DNA of 64,000 bases. Origin: Ramlibacter sp. Its GTDB lineage: Bacteria; Pseudomonadota; Gammaproteobacteria; Burkholderiales; Burkholderiaceae_C. Within the stretch, counting starts at the first letter, position 1; each line of letters begins with the position of its first letter. The notes beneath the pieces are model-generated. The model did not search any database. It was not told where the DNA came from and worked only from the letters and a program-made list of their open reading frames with translations. The position numbers were made by a program, and so were the translations under genes. Below are positions 1-7,614 of this stretch, in pieces. Location: positions 62,001 to 126,000 of the forward strand of contig JADJPY010000011.1 of assembly GCA_016713005.1 (NCBI GenBank), given 5' to 3'.

Positions 1-22
1 GAGGGTTTTTCCTGCATCGGCG

Positions 23-901
23 TCACGCAGCAACTCCGGTCATGGTCTCGGGCTTCCAGCTGTGGGTCTCGGCACTTGCCTCGCGGCACCAGGCGTACAG
101 CGCATCATAGAAAGGCAGCGCAGCCTCCAGCATCGCGGTGTCGTCACCGTACAGGCACGACAGGCCCAGCGAGAACGCCAGCAACCCCGCCGATTGCGGC
201 GCCAGCTGCAGCTGGCCGGTATCCGCACCACGCACGATGGTGGCAAGGCGATCCAGCGCGCCGTCTTCCAGGTCGAACGCGGCCAGCACCGCGTCAAAGC
301 TGCACGCTTCACCCACATGCGTGATCGGCGCGTTGGGGATGTCGTAGGCCACCGCCTTCAGGCGCGCCGCCTCGCTGGACACCTGCGCCGTGGGGACATA
401 GAAGAACTCCGCGCGCGGGTCGATGAAGCGGCGGATCAGCCAGGGACAGGCGATGCGGTCGATCTTCGGGCGCTCTCGCGTGATCCAGCGGGAAGGCTGT
501 TCGCCCGTCACCCCCAGGTCCGGGCGTTTGGCGATGCTGGGTGGCGGCGCAGCACGCCAGCGGGCAAGGTCTTGCGGCGTATCCACACCGTCCTGCCCGC
601 TCTCGATGCCCCCGGCCAGCGCCATCGCCGGCCAGCCGGCAGCGCGCAAGGCGGCCACGGCGTCGGCGCTCACGTTGTGGCCGTAGACGCAATACACCAC
701 CACCTCGCGCGGTGGTTGGGTCGCAGCCAGCAGGGCCACGTCTTCGGGCGCACATCGCACGGCGCCGGCCAACAGGCGCGGACTTGTCGCAAACTTGCCC
801 TCGCGCCGCACGTCCAGCAGCATCGGGGCATCGGCCCGCCCCAGGCGGGCCCGCAGGTCAATGGGAGAAATGAAAGGAACGGAAGTCGCAGCGGTGTCCA
901 T
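23..901 (-). CDS. chrB: Rhodanese-ChrB fusion, chromate resistance type
   Basis: A 292-residue protein with a rhodanese domain (about residues 10-105) followed by a ChrB C-terminal domain (about 145-285). The rhodanese active-site loop is visible as CVYGHNVS, with the cysteine near residue 71. The ChrB part opens with RPKIDRIACPWLIRRFIDP. ChrB-domain proteins are linked to chromate resistance and regulation, and rhodanese fusions are common in Burkholderiales. No chrA chromate transporter is seen here, but the gene lies at the window edge. The start at 901 is chosen because AGGAG lies just upstream; an ATG 13 codons further upstream lacks such a site. The chromate role is inferred from the family. 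Confidence 0.8.
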   Translation of the reverse strand: MDTAATSVPFISPIDLRARLGRADAPMLLDVRREGKFATSPRLLAGAVRCAPEDVALLAATQPPREVVVYCVYGHNVSADAVAALRAAGWPAMALAGGIESGQDGVDTPQDLARWRAAPPPSIAKRPDLGVTGEQPSRWITRERPKIDRIACPWLIRRFIDPRAEFFYVPTAQVSSEAARLKAVAYDIPNAPITHVGEACSFDAVLAAFDLEDGALDRLATIVRGADTGQLQLAPQSAGLLAFSLGLSCLYGDDTAMLEAALPFYDALYAWCREASAETHSWKPETMTGVAA

Positions 902-1049
902 GGAAAGCTCCTGAGCATTGCCAGCGCTTGGACGGGACACCGTCTATCCGTAGGGATTCGGGAGGCTGAAATCCCGATTCGCGGATGGTAGCACCTCCAT
1001 CCCTTTCCCTGCTTGCGGTCTGCCCGTGCAAGCCCCCACAATAGCCCGC

Positions 1050-2462
1050 ATGAGCGAGACCGAAGCCAGGTTTGCGGTGCTGCGCCAGTCCGCCGAGGCG
1101 GGTGTGGTTGCCGCCATCGAGCGAGCCGTGCGCGAGGCGCCCGACGCCGAGCTCAATCGCATCAACGTGATCGACTTTTCGGCCCGCCATGGCCTGCCGG
1201 TCGACCAGGTGCTGGACGGTTTCCTGCGCGGCGCGCGGCTGGGCCTGTTCGAGATGTCCTGGAACGTGCTGTGCCCCGGCTGTGGCGGCGTGCTCGGTGC
1301 CGCCGGCACCATCCAGAGCATCCACCAGCACGATTACGCCTGCGCACTGTGCGCCGCCGGGTACGAGCCCACACTGGACGAAATGGTGGAGGTGGCCTTC
1401 ACCGTCAGCCCGCGCGTGCGCAAGATCGCTGCCCATTCGCCGCACACGCTGCCGGCCTGGGACTATGTCCGCCAGATCTACTGGAGCTCGGGCATAGAGC
1501 TGCCCCAGGGCGCGGCCTTCGAGGAAGCGATGCAGAAGGTGGTGATCGACTGGGTGGAGCTGGGCGCCGGCGAGAAGGCCACCATGTCGCTGCAGCTGCC
1601 GTCGGGCTTCATCATCGTGTTCGAGCCGGTCAGCCATGCGGCGCTGTTCCTGCAAGTGGAGGGCGAACCCACCCGCGAGCGCCAGGAACTGGGAATGGTG
1701 TTCAGCAAGGTTCAGGCCCCCACCGGAACCCGGGTCATGCGGCCCGGCCCGCTGCGCCTGACCCTTGAGAACCGCACCGACGCGCGGGTTCTGCCCGGCC
1801 TGTACATCGCCGGGGACGAGCTCCACGACATGCTGGGGCGGCGCAAGCCCTTCCTGACGGGCAAGCACCTGCTGACCAACCAGACCTTTCGTGACCTGTT
1901 CCGTGCCGACACCCTGGCGATCGACCAGCGCCTGCGGATCACCAGCCTGACCTTCGTCTTCACGGACCTGAAGGCCTCCACCTCCCTGTACGAGCGGGTG
2001 GGTGACCTGGCCGCCTACGACATGGTCAAGGCCCATTTCGGCGTGCTGGGGGATGTGGTGGCCGCCGAGTCGGGCGCCGTGGTCAAGACCATCGGCGACG
2101 CAGTGATGGCGTCTTTCCCGACACCGGACCGCGGGCTGGCCGCGGTGCTGCGCATGCGCCGCGCCATGGCGGCCCTGAACGAGAAGCGTGGCAGCGAGGA
2201 CCTGTTGCTGAAGATCGGCATCCACGAAGGGCCCTGCCTGGCCGTGACCCTGAACGACCGGCTGGATTACTTCGGACAGACCGTGAACATCGCCGCGCGG
2301 GTGCAGGGCCTGGCCGTCTCGCACGCCATCTTTGCCACCGAGCCGGTCGTCCGGCATCCGGACGCAGCCCGCCTGCTGGCCCAGGCGGGCATTGCACCGG
2401 TGTTGCAGCGCTGCACCCTGCGCGGCATCTCCGACGACTTCACGGTGTACGAAATCCCGTAG
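1050..2462 (+). CDS. Class III adenylate/guanylate cyclase with N-terminal DUF5939-like region
   Basis: A 470-residue soluble protein. The C-terminal third is a class III nucleotidyl cyclase domain: FTDLKAST holds the first metal-binding Asp (about D306), GDAVMASF the second (about D350), and DYFGQTVNIAARVQ carries the transition-state Asn/Arg region, so it looks catalytically complete. The first 290 residues resemble the DUF5939 sensory region and contain two CxxC pairs (CPGC and CALC, residues about 73-110) that could form a zinc ribbon. No membrane segment is seen. It probably makes cAMP or cGMP. A GTG start 8 codons upstream is possible, but the ATG at 1050 is preferred. The signal it senses is unknown. 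Confidence 0.85.
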   Translation: MSETEARFAVLRQSAEAGVVAAIERAVREAPDAELNRINVIDFSARHGLPVDQVLDGFLRGARLGLFEMSWNVLCPGCGGVLGAAGTIQSIHQHDYACALCAAGYEPTLDEMVEVAFTVSPRVRKIAAHSPHTLPAWDYVRQIYWSSGIELPQGAAFEEAMQKVVIDWVELGAGEKATMSLQLPSGFIIVFEPVSHAALFLQVEGEPTRERQELGMVFSKVQAPTGTRVMRPGPLRLTLENRTDARVLPGLYIAGDELHDMLGRRKPFLTGKHLLTNQTFRDLFRADTLAIDQRLRITSLTFVFTDLKASTSLYERVGDLAAYDMVKAHFGVLGDVVAAESGAVVKTIGDAVMASFPTPDRGLAAVLRMRRAMAALNEKRGSEDLLLKIGIHEGPCLAVTLNDRLDYFGQTVNIAARVQGLAVSHAIFATEPVVRHPDAARLLAQAGIAPVLQRCTLRGISDDFTVYEIP

Positions 2463-2464
2463 CG

Positions 2465-3049
2465 TCAGCCGCGCTCGATCCGGAACACCGCGGTCCCGGC
2501 GCGCGCATTGGGCAGGAAACGCACCTCACGGCCTTCCTGCAGGCCGAACGCATCCAGGATGCGCAGCCCGTTCTTCCGGGCCAGCGCCTCGAAATCGCTG
2601 TACGTGCCGACGCGGATATTGGGTGTGTCGTACCACTGGTAGGGCAGCCGCCGGGTCACGGGCATGCGTCCGCGCAGCACGGCCAGCCGGTTGGGCCAGT
2701 GCCCGAAATTGGGGAAGGCCACGATGCCGGTGCGCCCCACGCGCGCGGTTTCCTGCAGCATGGTCTCTGCATTGCGCAGGTGTTGCAGCGTGTCGATCTG
2801 CAACACCACATCAAATGAGGCGTCGTCAAACAGCGCAAGGCCCTCTTCCAGGTTGAGCTGGATCACATTGACGCCGCGGCGCACGCAGGCGGCCACATCG
2901 GCATCCGAGATCTCGATGCCGTAGCCGCTGCAGCCACGCTCGCGCTGCAGCAGGTCCAGCATGGCGCCGTCGCCGCAACCCAGGTCCAGCACGCGCGCGC
3001 CCTGGGGCACCAGGCGGGCGATGGACTGCATGGTCAGGATGTCGCTCAT
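2465..3049 (-). CDS. metW: MetW methionine biosynthesis protein (SAM-dependent methyltransferase fold)
   Basis: A 194-residue protein of the MetW family. The SAM-binding motif VLDLGCGDG lies near residues 20-28 and FDVVLQIDTLQHL marks the post-II region. metW overlaps the end of metX by 4 nt (ATGA), the standard arrangement in proteobacteria, where MetW works with MetX in homoserine acylation. It is translationally coupled to metX and under the same riboswitch. Length is typical for the family. Confidence 0.93.
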   Translation of the reverse strand: MSDILTMQSIARLVPQGARVLDLGCGDGAMLDLLQRERGCSGYGIEISDADVAACVRRGVNVIQLNLEEGLALFDDASFDVVLQIDTLQHLRNAETMLQETARVGRTGIVAFPNFGHWPNRLAVLRGRMPVTRRLPYQWYDTPNIRVGTYSDFEALARKNGLRILDAFGLQEGREVRFLPNARAGTAVFRIERG

Positions 3050-4239
3050 GCTGCGGCCACCGTGGTGTTGAAGTAGGAGCGCACCACATCCAGGTAGCGC
3101 GGGTCTTCCAGCAGGAAGGCGTCGTGGCCTTGCGGCGCGTCAATTTCTGCGTAGGCCACGTCCCGGCGGTTGTCCAGCAGGGCCTTGACGATCTCGCGGC
3201 TGCGTCGCGGGCTGAAGCGCCAGTCGGTGGTGAAGCTCACCAGAAGGAAGCCTGCCGTGGCCGGAGCCAGTGCCACTGTGAGGTTGCCGCCGTGCGGGCG
3301 CGCAGGGTCAAAATAGTCCAGCGCCCGCGTGATCAGCAGGTAGGTGTTGGCGTCAAAGTATTCGGCGAACTTGTCACCCTGGTGGCGCAGGTAGCTCTCG
3401 ATCTGGAACTCGACGTCCTGCGTGCTGTAGAGGTAGTCCCGCAGGTCCGGCGCCGGGCCACCCCGGACAGGACCAGCCCCTTGGGCAAGCGGCGAATCTG
3501 GCGAAGCGGGAAGCGTGGGGGCGCGGAGATTCCGCCCGAACTTCTCGTTCATCACGTCGTCGCTAAGGTATGTGATGTGGCCGATCATCCGGGCGATGCG
3601 CAGGCCCCGTTTGGGAACGGTGCCGTGTTCGTAAAAGTGTCCGCCGTGGAAGTCCGGATCGGTCACGATGGCGCGACGCGCCACTTCGTTGAAGGCGATG
3701 TTCTCGGCGTTGAGGTTGGGCGCGCTGGCCACAACGACCGCATGGCGCACACGCCGCGGGTACTGCAGCGTCCAGCTCAGTGCCTGCATGCCGCCCAGGC
3801 TGCCGCCCATCACTGCCGCCAGCGTGCCGATGCCCAGCGCGTCCAGCAGCCGTGCCTGCGCATTGACCCAGTCTTCCACGGTGACCACGGGGAAATCCAT
3901 GCCGTAGATGCGGCCGGTGTCCGGGTTGACATGCATCGGCCCGGTGGAGCCAAAACAGGAGCCCAGGTTGTTGACGCCAATCACGAAAAAGCGGTCGGTG
4001 TCCACCGGCTTGCCCGGGCCGATCATGGTGTCCCACCAGCCTTCGCTCCTGTCCTGGCCCGCATAGGTGCCGGCCACATGATGGGAGGCATTCAGCGCAT
4101 GGCAGATGAGCACGGCGTTGGACTTGTCGGCGTTGAGCGTGCCGTAGGTCTCGTAGGCCAGTGTGTAGGCGCGAATGGATGCGCCGCTTTGCAGGGCAAG
4201 CGGTTCGCTGAATTCCATGAACTGGGGCGTGACGACCAT
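3046..4239 (-). CDS. metX: Homoserine O-acyltransferase MetX with an in-frame repeat insertion
   Basis: A 397-residue alpha/beta hydrolase-fold acyltransferase that activates homoserine with an acyl group for methionine synthesis. The nucleophile is Ser147 in GGSLGG and the catalytic His is about residue 372 (APQGHDAF). Between NEKFGR and YLYSTQDVEFQIESYL, which are normally close together, lies a Pro/Ala/Gly-rich stretch (about residues 239-266). Its DNA matches the GC-rich repeat found twice in copA. Only U-rich terminator sequence lies directly 5' of the ATG, with no clear SD. Control by the upstream SAM-II-type riboswitch is expected. Whether the acyl donor is acetyl- or succinyl-CoA cannot be read by eye. 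Confidence 0.93.
   Translation of the reverse strand: MVVTPQFMEFSEPLALQSGASIRAYTLAYETYGTLNADKSNAVLICHALNASHHVAGTYAGQDRSEGWWDTMIGPGKPVDTDRFFVIGVNNLGSCFGSTGPMHVNPDTGRIYGMDFPVVTVEDWVNAQARLLDALGIGTLAAVMGGSLGGMQALSWTLQYPRRVRHAVVVASAPNLNAENIAFNEVARRAIVTDPDFHGGHFYEHGTVPKRGLRIARMIGHITYLSDDVMNEKFGRNLRAPTLPASPDSPLAQGAGPVRGGPAPDLRDYLYSTQDVEFQIESYLRHQGDKFAEYFDANTYLLITRALDYFDPARPHGGNLTVALAPATAGFLLVSFTTDWRFSPRRSREIVKALLDNRRDVAYAEIDAPQGHDAFLLEDPRYLDVVRSYFNTTVAAA
3450..3522 (-). repeat. GC-rich dispersed repeat inside metX (in frame)
   Basis: Read on the minus strand this stretch begins GCCCCCACGCT and ends GGTGGCCCGGCG, with a degenerate CCC/GGGG palindromic centre. It aligns with the element at 47144-47213 in copA. 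It encodes about 25 extra residues in MetX without breaking the frame. Confidence 0.6.
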
Positions 4240-4244
4240 AAAAG

Positions 4245-4284
4245 CAAAAAACCCGGCGTCGCTAAAGAGGCGAGGCCGGGTTGT
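4245..4284 (-). terminator. Intrinsic terminator / attenuator in the metX leader
   Basis: Minus-strand stem AACCCGGC (4283-4276) pairs with GCCGGGTT (4256-4249), with an inner TCGC/GCGA helix, followed directly by a T run. It lies between the SAM-II-type aptamer and the metX start codon, so it is the likely expression platform of the riboswitch. Confidence 0.8.
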
Positions 4285-4296
4285 CGGGCGTTCGAA

Positions 4297-4347
4297 TCTT
4301 TAGCTGAATTTATTGAGCGCCCGCAAGCTGGAGCAAATCGGCGCTGT
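4297..4347 (-). promoter_or_regulatory. SAM-II (SAM-alpha, metA-motif) riboswitch aptamer
   Basis: Minus-strand sequence shows the SAM-II layout in order: P1 5' strand AGCGCC (4345-4340), GATTT directly after it, a TTGC-containing loop (4326-4323), P1 3' strand GGCGCT (4321-4316), then ATAAAT (4313-4308) and the diagnostic AGCTAAAG (4305-4298). Spacing and conserved bases match the H-type pseudoknot of SAM-II as known from Rfam SAM-alpha. It is followed by a terminator and then metX, a usual SAM-II target. The expected effect is that SAM binding lowers metXW expression. Confidence 0.85.
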
Positions 4348-4354
4348 GGCGTTC

Positions 4355-4360
4355 AGTATA
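4355..4360 (-). promoter_or_regulatory. Probable -10 element of the metX promoter
   Basis: TATACT on the minus strand lies 10 bases upstream of the riboswitch stem and immediately after the stop codon of the GDT1-type gene. Transcription would begin just 5' of P1. No convincing -35 was seen. Confidence 0.5.
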
Positions 4361-4924
4361 TCAACCCCAACCGGCCAGGGCCAGTGCGCCCAGCACCGCA
4401 AAGATCACCGCCGAGACGACGTGCACGAGGCGGATCGGCACGCGCCGGGTGATGCGCTCGCCAAACCAGACCACGGGCACGTTGGCCAGCATCATGCCCA
4501 GCGTGGTACCAGCCACCACCGGCGCCCAGGTGTTGTACTGCGCCGCCAGCATCACGGTGGCAATCTGGGTTTTGTCGCCCATCTCGGCCAGGAAGAACGC
4601 GATCACGGTGGTGCCGAACACGCCAAGGCGGGGCGCTGCGGCGCTCTCTTGGTCATCCAGCTTGTCCGGAATCAGCATCCAGGCCGCCATGGCGATGAAT
4701 GAACCACCCAGCACCCAGCGCAGCACGTCGGGGCCCAGCACGGTGGTGACCCAGGCCCCCGCGGCACCCGCCAGGGTGTGGTTGGCCAGTGTCGCCACCA
4801 GGATGCCCCAGACGATGGGCCAGGGCTTGCGGAAGCGCGCCGCCAGCACGAGCGATAGCAACTGGGTCTTGTCGCCCATCTCGGCCAGGGCGACGATGCC
4901 AGTGGAGATCAGGAAGGCTTCCAT
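4361..4924 (-). CDS. GDT1/UPF0016 (TMEM165) family cation exporter
   Basis: A 187-residue integral membrane protein with two homologous halves, each with the signature E-x-G-D-K-T (residues 15-20 and 114-119) and about six hydrophobic helices in all. Bacterial members such as MneA export manganese; others move calcium. Manganese export is therefore the likeliest role, by family knowledge only. The 5' region was searched by eye for a yybP-ykoY manganese riboswitch and none was recognised. The gene is divergent from amtB. Confidence 0.88.
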   Translation of the reverse strand: MEAFLISTGIVALAEMGDKTQLLSLVLAARFRKPWPIVWGILVATLANHTLAGAAGAWVTTVLGPDVLRWVLGGSFIAMAAWMLIPDKLDDQESAAAPRLGVFGTTVIAFFLAEMGDKTQIATVMLAAQYNTWAPVVAGTTLGMMLANVPVVWFGERITRRVPIRLVHVVSAVIFAVLGALALAGWG

Positions 4925-4980
4925 GTCGGGCCCATGCTAACCAGCAGACCTGTCACCGGACTGTCCGGCACCGCACACTT

Positions 4981-4997
4981 CTGGCGCAGTTTTTGCT
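4981..4997 (+). promoter_or_regulatory. Sigma-54 promoter for amtB
   Basis: CTGGCGCAGTTTTTGCT fits the -24/-12 consensus: GG at 4983-4984 and GC at 4995-4996 are separated by exactly 10 bases. It lies 73 bases upstream of the amtB start. Nitrogen-limitation control through NtrC is the usual logic for amtB. Confidence 0.75.
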
Positions 4998-5002
4998 TGC
5001 TT

Positions 5003-5040
5003 TTGGTGCGCCACGCTGAGACGCCGTGGAAACGCACCAA
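5003..5040 (+). other. Long inverted repeat in the amtB leader
   Basis: TTGGTGCG (5003-5010) pairs with CGCACCAA (5033-5040), and CCACG (5011-5015) pairs with CGTGG (5025-5029). A 9-base loop and an AAA bulge remain. The half-sites TGGTGC and GCACCA resemble NtrC half-sites but are in the opposite arrangement and much further apart, and they lie downstream of the sigma-54 promoter. Confidence 0.6.
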
Positions 5041-5069
5041 TAACGAGCAATTTATCCAAAGAGGACATT

Positions 5070-6272
5070 ATGGAAGCACTAAAACAGGGCTCGGATGCCT
5101 TGTTCATCCTTCTGGGCGGCATCATGGTGCTGGCCATGCATGCGGGATTTGCCTTTCTTGAGCTGGGCACCGTCCGCAAGAAGAACCAGGTCAACGCACT
5201 GGTCAAGATCCTGGTCGATTTCTCGGTTTCCACCGTCGTCTACTTCGTCGTGGGCTACAGCGTGGCCTACGGCACGAGTTTCTTCGTGGGCGCCGAGCAG
5301 CTGGCCGCGAAGAATGGCTATGAGCTGGTGAAGTTCTTCTTTCTGCTCACCTTTGCCGCCGCAATCCCGGCCATCATATCTGGTGGAATTGCTGAACGGG
5401 CGCGATTCTGGCCTCAATTGATTGCAACAGCCGTCATCGTCGGCTTCATCTATCCCTTGTTCGAGGGGATTGTGTGGAACCAGGGCTTTGGTGTGCAGGC
5501 GTGGATCAAGGGCCTGACCGGCGAGGAGTTCCACGACTTCGCCGGCTCCATCGTCGTGCACGCCGTCGGTGGCTGGCTGGCGCTTCCGGCCGTCATCCTG
5601 CTGGGCGCGCGGGCCAACCGCTACCGCAAGGATGGCGCGATCTCGGCACACCCTCCGTCCAACATCCCCTTCCTGGCACTGGGCGCGTGGGTGCTGACGG
5701 TGGGCTGGTTCGGCTTCAACGTGATGAGCGCACAAACCATCGACAAGATCTCCGGACTGGTCGCCGTCAACTCCCTGATGGCCATGGTGGGTGGCACGCT
5801 GGCGGCCCTGGTGCTGGGCCGCAACGACCCGGGCTTTGTGCACAACGGGCCGCTGGCCGGCCTGGTGGCCGTGTGCGCCGGCTCCGACCTGATGCATCCG
5901 CTGGGCGCTTTGGGCGTGGGCGTGGTGGCCGGCAGCATCTTTGTGGTGATGTTCACGCTGACGCAAAACCGCTGGAAGATCGACGACGTGCTGGGTGTGT
6001 GGCCGCTGCATGGCCTGTGCGGCGCCTGGGGCGGCATCGCCGCGGGCATCTTCGGGGCCAAGGCACTGGGCGGGCTGGGTGGAGTCAGTCTGGGCGCACA
6101 GGTGCTGGGCACGCTGATGGGCGTGGGCTGGGCATTGGTCAGCGGCTTCGTCGTCTACGGCGCGATCCGTGCGGCGATGGGCTTGCGCCTGACGGCGGAA
6201 GAGGAATACGACGGCGCCGATCTCGCCATCCACAAGATCGGCTCCACCCCGGACCGAGAAGTCAACTGGTAG
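5070..6272 (+). CDS. amtB: Ammonium transporter AmtB
   Basis: A 400-residue, roughly 11-helix Amt/Mep/Rh channel. The twin pore histidines are visible as H164 (HDFAGSIVVH) and H314 (GVWPLHGLCGAWGG), and the conserved Asp (D156) precedes the first. GAGGA lies just upstream of the ATG. The N terminus starts directly at the first membrane helix without a signal peptide. A sigma-54 promoter precedes it. No glnK (PII) gene is adjacent, although glnK-amtB pairs are common. It imports ammonium under nitrogen limitation. Confidence 0.95.
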   Translation: MEALKQGSDALFILLGGIMVLAMHAGFAFLELGTVRKKNQVNALVKILVDFSVSTVVYFVVGYSVAYGTSFFVGAEQLAAKNGYELVKFFFLLTFAAAIPAIISGGIAERARFWPQLIATAVIVGFIYPLFEGIVWNQGFGVQAWIKGLTGEEFHDFAGSIVVHAVGGWLALPAVILLGARANRYRKDGAISAHPPSNIPFLALGAWVLTVGWFGFNVMSAQTIDKISGLVAVNSLMAMVGGTLAALVLGRNDPGFVHNGPLAGLVAVCAGSDLMHPLGALGVGVVAGSIFVVMFTLTQNRWKIDDVLGVWPLHGLCGAWGGIAAGIFGAKALGGLGGVSLGAQVLGTLMGVGWALVSGFVVYGAIRAAMGLRLTAEEEYDGADLAIHKIGSTPDREVNW

Positions 6273-6296
6273 GCCCCCTGCGGCCCCGCCACTGAC

Positions 6297-6782
6297 TCAA
6301 GTCGAGGACGAAGCGCCCACCAGGCGCGGCCACACCCAGCGCTCCAGCGACCAGCGACCGGGGCCAAACACCGCCAGCCCCGCCAGCAGGGCACCCCACA
6401 GGATGTGCTGCTGGAGCGCGGCTGGCGCGATTTCGGACAGCGAGATCACAGCCACTGCGTTCACCACCGACAACCCCAGCGCGGCGAACCGTCCGCCCAG
6501 GCCCAGGGCCAGCAGAACGGGCAGCACCAGTTCGCCGCCCGTGCCCATGAGCGCCGCCAGTGCGGGCGGCAGCAACGGGACCTTGTATTCGTCGGTGAAC
6601 AGCGCAACCGTGGTGTCCCAATCACGCAGCTTGGTCAGGCCGGAGAGGAAGAACACCTGCGCCACGTACAGTCGCGCGACCAGGGCGGCCAGCGGCTGAA
6701 GGGCAGCCAGGCCAGCCGAGAGGCGGCTCCAGAGATGGACAGAGCGGCGCACCGGGCCAAAGCCGGTAGGGGTCGGAATCAT
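6297..6782 (-). CDS. DoxX family membrane protein of the bufferin locus
   Basis: A 160-residue DoxX-type inner-membrane protein with four hydrophobic segments (for example LVARLYVAQVFFLSGLTKLRDW and LALGLGGRFAALGLSVV). The start at 6782 has GGAG upstream. It follows bufC by 16 nt and completes the order bufA-bufB-bufC-doxX, the same set as the gold/copper-induced gig operon of Caulobacter. DoxX may supply electrons or reductant to the quinone side, but its role in these loci is not established. Confidence 0.85.
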   Translation of the reverse strand: MIPTPTGFGPVRRSVHLWSRLSAGLAALQPLAALVARLYVAQVFFLSGLTKLRDWDTTVALFTDEYKVPLLPPALAALMGTGGELVLPVLLALGLGGRFAALGLSVVNAVAVISLSEIAPAALQQHILWGALLAGLAVFGPGRWSLERWVWPRLVGASSST

Positions 6783-6798
6783 TGATATCTCCACAAAG

Positions 6799-7614
6799 TC
6801 AGTCCTCGGCCAGCGCACGGGCGCCGGTCACCAGGCCTTGCTGTACAGCCTCCAACAGCCAGGCATTGAAATCGAGTGCGCTGGCAGGCGCCAGCGCGTC
6901 CAGCAGGGAGGCGCCCCGCAGCAGGGCTTGCACCAGCGTCGCCTCGGCGGGCACCGCTTCGCGCACACAAGGGCGCAGGCCGTCGCGCCAGACCAGCGCC
7001 GCCTCGGCCACGCCCGCGCGCAATCGCGCTCCCGCCTCTTCCAGAGATGGTTCTTGCCGCAGGTGGGCGTTGGCAATGCTGACCACCGGCCACATGCTGG
7101 GAATGAGTGCGACACCCGGCGCGAGCATCAGCGTGATCCGGGCAGGGTCCCGCATGGCAAGGAGCCCAAAGGTCGCGGTATCCACCTGGGCGGCGGCGGC
7201 GGTGGCGGCGCGGTGCATCGCCCATTCGACCCGCGCGACGTCGGCCAAGCAGGGCTCGTCGGCCAGTTGCTCACTGCGCTGCACAAATCCGGCCAGGCCT
7301 TCACCCCATTGGCCCAGGTCACCCGCAGCCGGGGGCTGGGCCAGCCAGAAGGCGCGCGCCAGCGCGCCGAAATTTTCTTCATCCAGCAACTGCGCCATCA
7401 CGGGGTACGCTCCCGCGAGCGCCCGGGGCGCCAGCTCGCGACCGTGGGCGCGGTAGGCTCGCAGCCCGAGTTCAAGGCGTTTTTGGCCTCCAGCCCGCAT
7501 GGGTGCTGCGTAAGCCGCTATCAAATTGATAGCGTTTTCGGTGTCCGGCGCCCACAACGCAGCCAGCAGGGCCTGCTGCTGGGCAGCCAGGGTCGCCTGG
7601 CCGGACGCGCTCAT
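6799..7614 (-). CDS. bufC: BufC-like partner protein (DUF2063 / HvfC-BufC N-terminal domain)
   Basis: A 271-residue protein of the DUF2063/HvfC-BufC family, the accessory partner that presents the precursor peptide to a DUF692 (MNIO) enzyme. The N-terminal DUF2063 region (about residues 10-105) contains the typical GLRAYRAHG and AYPVMAQLLDEENFGALARAFW. The start ATG overlaps the bufB stop (ATGA), so the two are translationally coupled. A perfect 19-bp GCTAT/ATAGC palindrome lies inside its 5' coding part. Confidence 0.85.
   Translation of the reverse strand: MSASGQATLAAQQQALLAALWAPDTENAINLIAAYAAPMRAGGQKRLELGLRAYRAHGRELAPRALAGAYPVMAQLLDEENFGALARAFWLAQPPAAGDLGQWGEGLAGFVQRSEQLADEPCLADVARVEWAMHRAATAAAAQVDTATFGLLAMRDPARITLMLAPGVALIPSMWPVVSIANAHLRQEPSLEEAGARLRAGVAEAALVWRDGLRPCVREAVPAEATLVQALLRGASLLDALAPASALDFNAWLLEAVQQGLVTGARALAED
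7516..7534. repeat. CGCTATCAA/TTGATAGCG palindrome inside bufC
   Basis: A perfect 19-bp palindrome (CGCTATCAAATTGATAGCG) identical in core to the AT-rich arm of the dispersed repeats elsewhere in the window. Here it is coding sequence (NAINLIAA). Confidence 0.6.

Noticed and set aside
858..2357. Long antisense open frame over the cyclase gene, and similar ones such as 38312-40765 on the minus strand
   Set aside because: Their Arg/His/Gln-rich translations have no family motifs and they oppose genes with clear domains. They are a by-product of high GC content.
4925..5069. yybP-ykoY manganese riboswitch ahead of the GDT1-type gene
   Set aside because: No conserved yybP-ykoY loop sequences were recognised; only a short GCCGGAC/GTCCGGT hairpin is present.
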